A DNA stretch of 11,012 bases from Planctomycetaceae bacterium (GTDB taxonomy: Bacteria; Planctomycetota; Phycisphaerae; Phycisphaerales; SM1A02). The position numbers and the translations under genes are program-made. Shown piece after piece: positions 6,570 through 11,012 of this stretch (position 1 is the stretch's first letter; every line of letters begins with the position of its first letter). The notes beneath the pieces are model-generated. The model saw only the letters and a program-made list of their open reading frames with translations. It did not search any database and was not told where the DNA came from. Location: contig CANHFL010000012.1 of assembly GCA_947459855.1 (NCBI GenBank), positions 1-11,012 of the forward strand, given 5' to 3'.

Positions 6570-7583
6570 ATGCAGCTGGGCTTGATCGGCCTTGGTCGGA
6601 TGGGCGCCAACATGGCGCTGCGCCTGGTGCGCGCCGGCCACGAGGTGGTGGTGTTCGACCGCAACGCCGCGTCAGTCGCCGACCTGGCGAAGCAAGGCGC
6701 CGTGGCGGCGGGGTCCATGGCAGACCTGGCCGCGAAGCTGCGCGGACCGCGCCACGTGTGGCTGATGATCCCGGCGGGCGTGGTCGATGCGACGATCGAC
6801 GAGCTGGTCCCCCTGCTGTCGGCAGGCGACACGGTCGTCGACGGCGGCAACAGCTGGTACAAGGACGACATCCGCCGCAGCAAGGCGCTGGCGGCGAAGG
6901 GCCTGGGCTACGTCGATTGCGGCACGTCCGGCGGCGTCTGGGGCCTGGAGCGCGGCTACTGCCTGATGATCGGCGGCGATACGGCCGCGGTGCAGCGGCT
7001 GGACCCGGTGTTCAAGGCGCTGGCCCCCGGCCGCGCGAGCGCGAAGCCCACGCCGGGCCGCGAGGGCCGTGGCGGCACCGCCGAGGAGGGCTACCTCCAT
7101 TGCGGCCCCGCCGGCGCGGGCCACTTCGTGAAGATGATCCACAACGGCATCGAGTACGGCATGATGGCCGCGTTCGCCGAGGGCCTGAACATCCTGGAGA
7201 AGGCCGACGCCGGCAACCACGCGCGCGAGACCGACGCCGAGACGACGCCGCTGCGCAACCCGGACGACTTCCGCTACGACTTCGACCTGGCCGAGGTCAC
7301 CGAGCTGTGGCGCCGCGGCAGCGTGGTGACCAGCTGGCTGCTGGACCTGACGGCGCAGGCGCTGGCCGCGGACCCGAAGCTGGAGAGGTTCGGCGGCCGC
7401 GTGAGCGACTCGGGCGAGGGACGCTGGACGGTCGAGGCCGCGATCGAGGTCGGCGCACCCGCGCACGTCCTGAGCGCGGCGCTGTTCGACCGCTTCGAGA
7501 GCCGCGACGCGGCGCAGTTCGCCAACAAGGTCCAGAGCGCGATGCGCTTCGGCTTCGGCGGGCACCTCGAGAAGAAGCACTGA
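6570..7583 (+). CDS. gnd: 6-phosphogluconate dehydrogenase, decarboxylating, short NAD-type
   Basis: Converts 6-phosphogluconate to ribulose 5-phosphate and CO2 in the oxidative pentose phosphate pathway, in the cytoplasm. The 337-residue length matches the short Gnd class, not the 470-residue NADP type. The Rossmann motif GLIGLGRMG (residues 4-12) is followed by an acidic residue, Asp30 (VVVFDRN), at the end of the second strand, where NADP enzymes carry the Asn-Arg-Ser/Thr pattern; I infer NAD preference. Substrate and catalytic motifs are DGGNSWYKDD (91-100), DCGTSGGVWGLERGYCLMIGGD (two halves, 116-137) and GAGHFVKMIHNGIEYG (182-197), with catalytic Lys188 and His191-Asn192. Residues about 154-174 (Gly/Lys/Arg-rich) form a loop longer than in many relatives. 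ATG at 6570 has AGGAG 5 nt upstream. It probably shares a transcript with efp and is convergent with the downstream membrane protein gene, 28 bp apart. Confidence 0.95.
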   Translation: MQLGLIGLGRMGANMALRLVRAGHEVVVFDRNAASVADLAKQGAVAAGSMADLAAKLRGPRHVWLMIPAGVVDATIDELVPLLSAGDTVVDGGNSWYKDDIRRSKALAAKGLGYVDCGTSGGVWGLERGYCLMIGGDTAAVQRLDPVFKALAPGRASAKPTPGREGRGGTAEEGYLHCGPAGAGHFVKMIHNGIEYGMMAAFAEGLNILEKADAGNHARETDAETTPLRNPDDFRYDFDLAEVTELWRRGSVVTSWLLDLTAQALAADPKLERFGGRVSDSGEGRWTVEAAIEVGAPAHVLSAALFDRFESRDAAQFANKVQSAMRFGFGGHLEKKH

Positions 7584-7588
7584 ACCCA

Positions 7589-7603
7589 GCGGGCGGCGCC
7601 CGC
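7589..7603. terminator. Possible bidirectional hairpin between convergent genes
   Basis: GCGGGC (7589-7594), spacer GGC, GCCCGC (7598-7603) lies in the 28-bp gap between gnd and the convergent membrane protein gene. A GC-only stem without T-tracts on either side; position suggests a role at the two transcript ends, but the sequence alone is not a canonical terminator. Confidence 0.3.
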
Positions 7604-7611
7604 CGCACCGG

Positions 7612-8331
7612 TCACTGCAGCCCGGCCGCGCGCAGCGCGCGGTTGCCGATGTGCTGCATGATGCCCAGCACCGCCACCAGCAGCACGATGCCGACGATGA
7701 CCGCCGGCAGTCCCTGCCTGTCCATCAACTCGCGCAGGCCGGTGGCGCCGGTCGCGGCGCCCTGCGCGCCGATCCACACGGCCACCGCGGTGCGCGGCAG
7801 CATCCCGGCGATGCTGCCCCCGATCATCGGCCAGAAACGGACGCCGGTGGCGGCCAGCACCAGGTTGGTGAATGCGAACGGCGAATTCGGCGGGAACCGC
7901 AGCAGCGCCACCAGGCCGGCCGTGCGCAGCGGCGATGCATCGACGAGCGCGGCGCGCACGACGCGCCACTTCGGATGGCTGTCGATGCGGGAGCGGACGG
8001 CGTCGCCCGTCACGGCACGCGAGAGCGCCCAGCCCAGCAGCGCGCCGCCGACGTAGCCGAAGACCGACACGGGAAGCCCCGCCGCGAATCCGAAGATCCA
8101 GCCCGCGAACACGGCCTGTGCATACGTGGGCAGCAGGCCGACGCCGGCGCAGACCGCGAAGGCCGCCATCGCGATGCCGATGCCCGCGCTGCCCTGGGCA
8201 CGGAACCACTCGGTGACCTCGGCCAGGTAGTAGAAGAGGACCAGGCTGATGCCCAGGGGCAGCGTGAACCACGCCAGCGCGAGCGCGGCGGTGGCGATGA
8301 GGCGCGGATCGCGTGCGGGGCGCTCACTCAC
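7612..8331 (-). CDS. TVP38/TMEM64 (VTT/DedA-like) inner membrane protein
   Basis: A 239-residue polytopic membrane protein with about six hydrophobic segments (roughly residues 11-37, 50-70, 74-103, 137-150, 160-190 and 207-226). The core fits the VTT domain: WIFGFAAGLPVSVFGYVGGALLGW, a polar amphipathic stretch with DSHPKW, then LVALLRFPPNSPFAFTNLVLAATGV (in two parts, residues 140-164) with the conserved Arg-x-Pro-x-x-Pro pattern, and GGSIAGMLPRTAVAVWIGA. VTT proteins include lipid scramblases and DedA-type membrane-homeostasis transporters; the substrate here is unknown. The GTG start overlaps the upstream lipoprotein stop (GTGA, 8328-8331), so the two are probably coupled; an in-frame extension upstream would be a basic, non-membrane stretch inside the lipoprotein gene. 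It is the last gene of the yebC operon. Confidence 0.88.
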   Translation of the reverse strand: MSERPARDPRLIATAALALAWFTLPLGISLVLFYYLAEVTEWFRAQGSAGIGIAMAAFAVCAGVGLLPTYAQAVFAGWIFGFAAGLPVSVFGYVGGALLGWALSRAVTGDAVRSRIDSHPKWRVVRAALVDASPLRTAGLVALLRFPPNSPFAFTNLVLAATGVRFWPMIGGSIAGMLPRTAVAVWIGAQGAATGATGLRELMDRQGLPAVIVGIVLLVAVLGIMQHIGNRALRAAGLQ

Positions 8332-8867
8332 GGGGCCGCCAGGCCGCCGTCGGCGGGCTTCTCGGGCACGTGGCCCGGGGCGCGCGGGTCGCGCTTGCCG
8401 GTGGCGGCGGCGCCACCGATCGGGTCGCCGGGCGGCGGGGTCACGGGGCCCATCTCGGCCAATCGCAGGCGCACCTGCGCGAAGTACTGGTCCGCGAGCG
8501 CCCAGAAGTGCGCCGGCACCGCCCAGTCGGGCGAGGAGAACCGCACCGTCGGCGGCTCCGCGGACTCCAGCGTCGCGGTCAGGCGCCACTTCTCCTCCTC
8601 GCGGTGAGGCGCCAGGCCGGGCGTCACGACGTCGCGCTTCAGGTCGCGAGACATCACGATGCGGCGGCCGGACTCGTCGACCAGCACGTCGTTGCCGATG
8701 ACGATCCAGTCCGCGTAGCGCGGCTGGTTCGCGGCCTGCTTCATCGCCTGCCAGACGTCGCCCGAGGGACGGTCGTCGTACACGTGCGAGGCCTCGTGGG
8801 AGCAGCCGGCAAGCGCGGCGGCCACGAGGGCGGCGGCGGGCAGGCAGCGGGCGACGGAATCACGCAT
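8328..8867 (-). CDS. Lipoprotein of unknown function
   Basis: I do not recognise a family. The 179-residue product starts with a lipoprotein signal (MRDSVAR, then a hydrophobic stretch) and lipobox LAGC, acylated at Cys22. The mature part is soluble and mixed alpha/beta: VWQAMKQAANQPRYADWIVIGNDVLVDESGRRIVMSR (in pieces, residues 38-74) suggests a helix followed by strands; WRLTATLES (about 94-102) and a helix FWALADQYFAQVRLRLAEM (about 121-139) follow. The C-terminal 40 residues are disordered and Pro/Gly/Ala-rich and contain TPPPGDP. The start ATG lies inside the end of yebC (8-base overlap, ATGCGTGA), and its stop overlaps the start of the membrane protein gene. This tight packing argues that it is a real gene and may work at the envelope with its downstream partner. 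Confidence 0.85.
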   Translation of the reverse strand: MRDSVARCLPAAALVAAALAGCSHEASHVYDDRPSGDVWQAMKQAANQPRYADWIVIGNDVLVDESGRRIVMSRDLKRDVVTPGLAPHREEEKWRLTATLESAEPPTVRFSSPDWAVPAHFWALADQYFAQVRLRLAEMGPVTPPPGDPIGGAAATGKRDPRAPGHVPEKPADGGLAAP

Positions 8868-9588
8868 CGGGGATCTCCGCATTGATGTGGACCTTCTGCA
8901 CGTCGTCATGCTCCTCGAGGGCGTTGACCAACTTGGCGACCCGGGCGGCGGTGTCGCCATCGACCTCCACCGTGTTGGCGGGGATGAACGTCACCTCGGC
9001 ACTGTCGAATGCGATGCCTGCGGCCTCGAGCGCGTCGCGCACCTTGGCAAGCTCGGTCGCGGGCGTGGTGACCTGCCAGCCCTCCTCGCCGCCCTCGATG
9101 TCCTCGGCGCCCGCGCCGAGGGCGACGTCGAAGAGCCGCTCCTCGGTGGTGCTGCCGGCGGGGACCAGGACCACGCCGCGCTGGCTGAAGCTGAACGAGA
9201 CGCTGCCGGGCACGCCGAGGTTGCCGCCGTTCTTGTCGAAGAGGGTGCGGATCTCGGCCGCCGTCTTGTTGACGTTGGCGACGAGGCACTCGGCGATCAG
9301 CGCGACGCCGCCCGGGGCGTAGCCCTCGTAGCGCACCGGCTCGAAGTTGTCGGCGTCGTCGGCGCCGGCGCCCTTCTTGACCGCCTTCTCGATCGTGTCG
9401 CGCGGCATGTTCGCCGCCTTGGCCGCGTCCACGGCAATGCGGAGGACGGCGTTGAACTTCGGGTCGGGGCCGCCCTGCCTCGCGGCGACGATGATCGCGC
9501 GCGAGCACTTGGACCAGATCTTGCCGCGCTTCGCGTCGACCGCGGCCTTGCGGTGCTTGATGTTCTTCCAGGCGCTGTGTCCGGCCAT
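8860..9588 (-). CDS. yebC: YebC/TACO1-family translation factor
   Basis: A 242-residue member of the YebC/PmpR/TACO1 family. The N-terminus MAGHSAWKNIKHRKAA followed by DAKRGKIWSK is the family hallmark. AARQGGPDPKFNAVLRIAVDAAKAANMPRDTIEKAVKKG (in pieces, residues 34-73), YEGYAPGGVALIAEC, KNGGNLGVPGSVSFSF and the C-terminal DDVQKVHINAEI complete a full-length three-domain protein. Older work called these proteins transcription regulators; more recent work places them on the ribosome, relieving stalls at proline-rich sequences (mitochondrial TACO1, Bacillus YebC-type proteins). ATG at 9588 is 16 nt after the stop of the TPR gene, with GAAGG as a modest ribosome binding site. An in-frame upstream extension lacks family similarity. 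Which YebC subgroup it belongs to cannot be told by eye. Confidence 0.95.
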   Translation of the reverse strand: MAGHSAWKNIKHRKAAVDAKRGKIWSKCSRAIIVAARQGGPDPKFNAVLRIAVDAAKAANMPRDTIEKAVKKGAGADDADNFEPVRYEGYAPGGVALIAECLVANVNKTAAEIRTLFDKNGGNLGVPGSVSFSFSQRGVVLVPAGSTTEERLFDVALGAGAEDIEGGEEGWQVTTPATELAKVRDALEAAGIAFDSAEVTFIPANTVEVDGDTAARVAKLVNALEEHDDVQKVHINAEIPDA

Positions 9589-9604
9589 CGTGGGGAACCT
9601 TCGC

Positions 9605-11012
9605 TCACTTCGGGGGAACCGCCGGCGCGGGAGCGCCGACCGGGGGAGCCTTGCCGTTGGCCAGCGCGTCCAGCCTGGCGCGCGCACGGGCGGAAAGGGC
9701 ACCCTCGTGCTCGTCGTGATACCTGCCCGCGTCGATCCCCGCCAGCCCGAGCTGCTTCCGGAAGACCCGGCGCAGGACGGCCAGGTGCTCCTCGCGCTTC
9801 ATGCCGGACTCGGAGAGCCGGAGCGACTCGCGCCAGGCGGTCTCGGCACCCGCGTGGTCTCCCGCCAGCCAGAGTGCGTCGCCCAGGTGCTCCTGCTGGA
9901 CGGCCGATGCGCCACGGCCGGCGGCCGCGACCGCCCGCCGGAGGAGCGTCACCGCGCCGGGGCCGTCCGGGCCGTCGGCCAGGCGCCCCTGCAGGGCACG
10001 CAGCCAGCCCATCGAATCGAGGGTCCCGGGGTCGTTGGGGCGCAGCTCCAGCGACCGACGCAGCAGCGACTCGGTGCCGGCGTCCGCCGCGCCGCGTTCC
10101 AGCCGGGACCACGCCAGGTTGTTCAGGATCACCGGATCGTCGGGGTCGATCGCGCGGCCGGCCGACAGGATGCGCTCGGCGCCGCTGCGGTCGCCGGCCA
10201 CGGAGAAGATCCCGGCGAGCGCGTCGTACGTGGACGCGGGGCGGCTGCCCGTGCCGAGCGGGCGGAGCCCCTGCGCCTCGAGCCGGCTGACCAGCGCCAT
10301 TGCGTCCTCGGCGCGGCCGCCGGCCAGCGCGTCGCAGGCGACGGCGGCACGTACGAGCGTGGCCAGCTCGTCGTCGTCCAGTTCGTCCAGGTCCTCGAGG
10401 CGCGCGCGCAGGAAGGCAGCGCCCGCGAGCGGCTGGCCCTGCGCCACCAGGAAGTCGGCGGCGGCGCGCCACGGCTCGGCGTCCAGCCGCAGGTCGTCGC
10501 GCGCGGCTGCCTCGGCGCCGATCATCGCGGCCGCGGCGGCACGCTCGTCGGCAGCCAGTTCGGGATCGGTCACCGCCGAGAGCGCCTCGAAGGCGTAGAA
10601 CTCGAGCGGCGCGAGCGGGTCGGACAGGATCCCGTCGCGGGCGATCCGGCGCATCACGGGAGCCCGGCCCTCGGTCGCCGCCGGCACGCGGCGGCAGAGA
10701 TCGAGCGCGACGGCGCGCAGCGAGGTCGGCGGCTGGTACGCGGCGTCGCAGAAGGCGCGCAGCGCGTCCATCGCACGGTCGGGGGCACCCCACTGCAGCT
10801 CCAGCGCGGCCTGCTCCAGCGCGCGGCGCGGGCCGGGCGGCAGCGAAGCCGTGCGCGCGCGGCCCGCGGCGAGCGCCTCGGGGTTGCGGCCCGCGGCGCG
10901 GAGTGCGGCCTCACGGACGCCCAGCACCAGCGTGTCGTCCGGGTCGGCGGCAAGGCGGGCGTCCAGGCGGGCGAGCGCCTCGGCGGCCCGGCCGCCGCCG
11001 ACGGCCTGGAGG
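9605..11012 (-). CDS. TPR-repeat protein, 5' end outside the window
   Basis: The frame runs open to the window edge: the last 85 bases read GRAAEALARLDARLAADPDD on the minus strand, itself TPR-like, so the GTG at 10927 is probably an internal Val and the start is outside. 468 codons are present. Ala/Leu/Arg-rich helical repeats fill the protein; clear tetratricopeptide units lie at about 9818-10231, with AGDRSGAERILSAGRAIDPDDPVILNNLAWSRLERG (in pieces), a SLLRRSLELRPNDPGTLDSMGW unit and HLGDALWLAGDHAGAETAWRESL (in pieces). The last 15 residues are Pro-rich, ending APAPAVPPK. TPRs mediate protein contacts; the partner is unknown. The C-terminal stretch has no membrane helix, and the N-terminal signal, if any, is not visible. 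Its stop is 16 nt before yebC, so they are likely co-transcribed. Confidence 0.88.
   Translation of the reverse strand, partial: LQAVGGGRAAEALARLDARLAADPDDTLVLGVREAALRAAGRNPEALAAGRARTASLPPGPRRALEQAALELQWGAPDRAMDALRAFCDAAYQPPTSLRAVALDLCRRVPAATEGRAPVMRRIARDGILSDPLAPLEFYAFEALSAVTDPELAADERAAAAAMIGAEAAARDDLRLDAEPWRAAADFLVAQGQPLAGAAFLRARLEDLDELDDDELATLVRAAVACDALAGGRAEDAMALVSRLEAQGLRPLGTGSRPASTYDALAGIFSVAGDRSGAERILSAGRAIDPDDPVILNNLAWSRLERGAADAGTESLLRRSLELRPNDPGTLDSMGWLRALQGRLADGPDGPGAVTLLRRAVAAAGRGASAVQQEHLGDALWLAGDHAGAETAWRESLRLSESGMKREEHLAVLRRVFRKQLGLAGIDAGRYHDEHEGALSARARARLDALANGKAPPVGAPAPAVPPK

Noticed and set aside
9297..10793. 498-codon frame overlapping the TPR gene and yebC on the - strand
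   Set aside because: Arg/Ala/Gly-rich shifted frame running across two well-supported genes.
10925..10927. GTG as the start of the TPR gene
   Set aside because: The frame continues to the window end with TPR-like sequence, so the codon is most likely internal.

Overview
The window is chromosomal DNA of very high GC content with strong G/C preference at third codon positions. Genes are closely packed, and there are no tRNA, rRNA, CRISPR or insertion-sequence signatures. The gene set fits a Planctomycetota-like or related PVC/FCB-type bacterium: a DUF1573 exported protein, several lipoproteins and Pro/Ala-rich secreted proteins, an NAD-type short 6-phosphogluconate dehydrogenase, and an EF-P whose tip loop lacks the usual Lys/Arg. 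The phylum is an inference from gene content and has not been tested.

Layout. (1) 1-1359 (+): atpD, cut at the window start, followed by a near-perfect intrinsic terminator, so the atp operon ends here without atpC. (2) 1458-1973 (+): a small exported Pro/Ala-rich protein with a C-terminal membrane helix. (3) 5576 down to 2013 (-): a compact operon of a DUF1573 exported protein, an M3-like HELGH metallopeptidase and a small SmpA/BamE-like lipoprotein. The last two genes overlap by four bases (GTGA). (4) 5577-5983: the only long gap, a divergent intergenic region. It holds a 16-bp perfect palindrome, then on the + strand a chain of four hairpins, the last of which looks like an intrinsic terminator and lies just before efp. 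A proline-rich 56-codon frame starts behind a GGAG, runs through three of the hairpins and ends in a GTGA overlap with the efp start. (5) 5984-7583 (+): efp and gnd, 31 bp apart. (6) window end down to 7612 (-): an operon of a TPR protein (cut at the window end), yebC, a lipoprotein and a TVP38/TMEM64-type membrane protein, with short gaps or overlaps throughout.

Common thread. Two translation factors linked to ribosome stalling at proline runs, EF-P and YebC, are encoded about 2.3 kb apart on opposite strands in separate operons. Several neighbouring proteins carry PP or PPP. The most interesting unexplained element is the structured, proline-codon-rich leader before efp. It could be an attenuator for EF-P or a separate small RNA gene. 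The other genes look like ordinary energy, envelope and central-metabolism functions.
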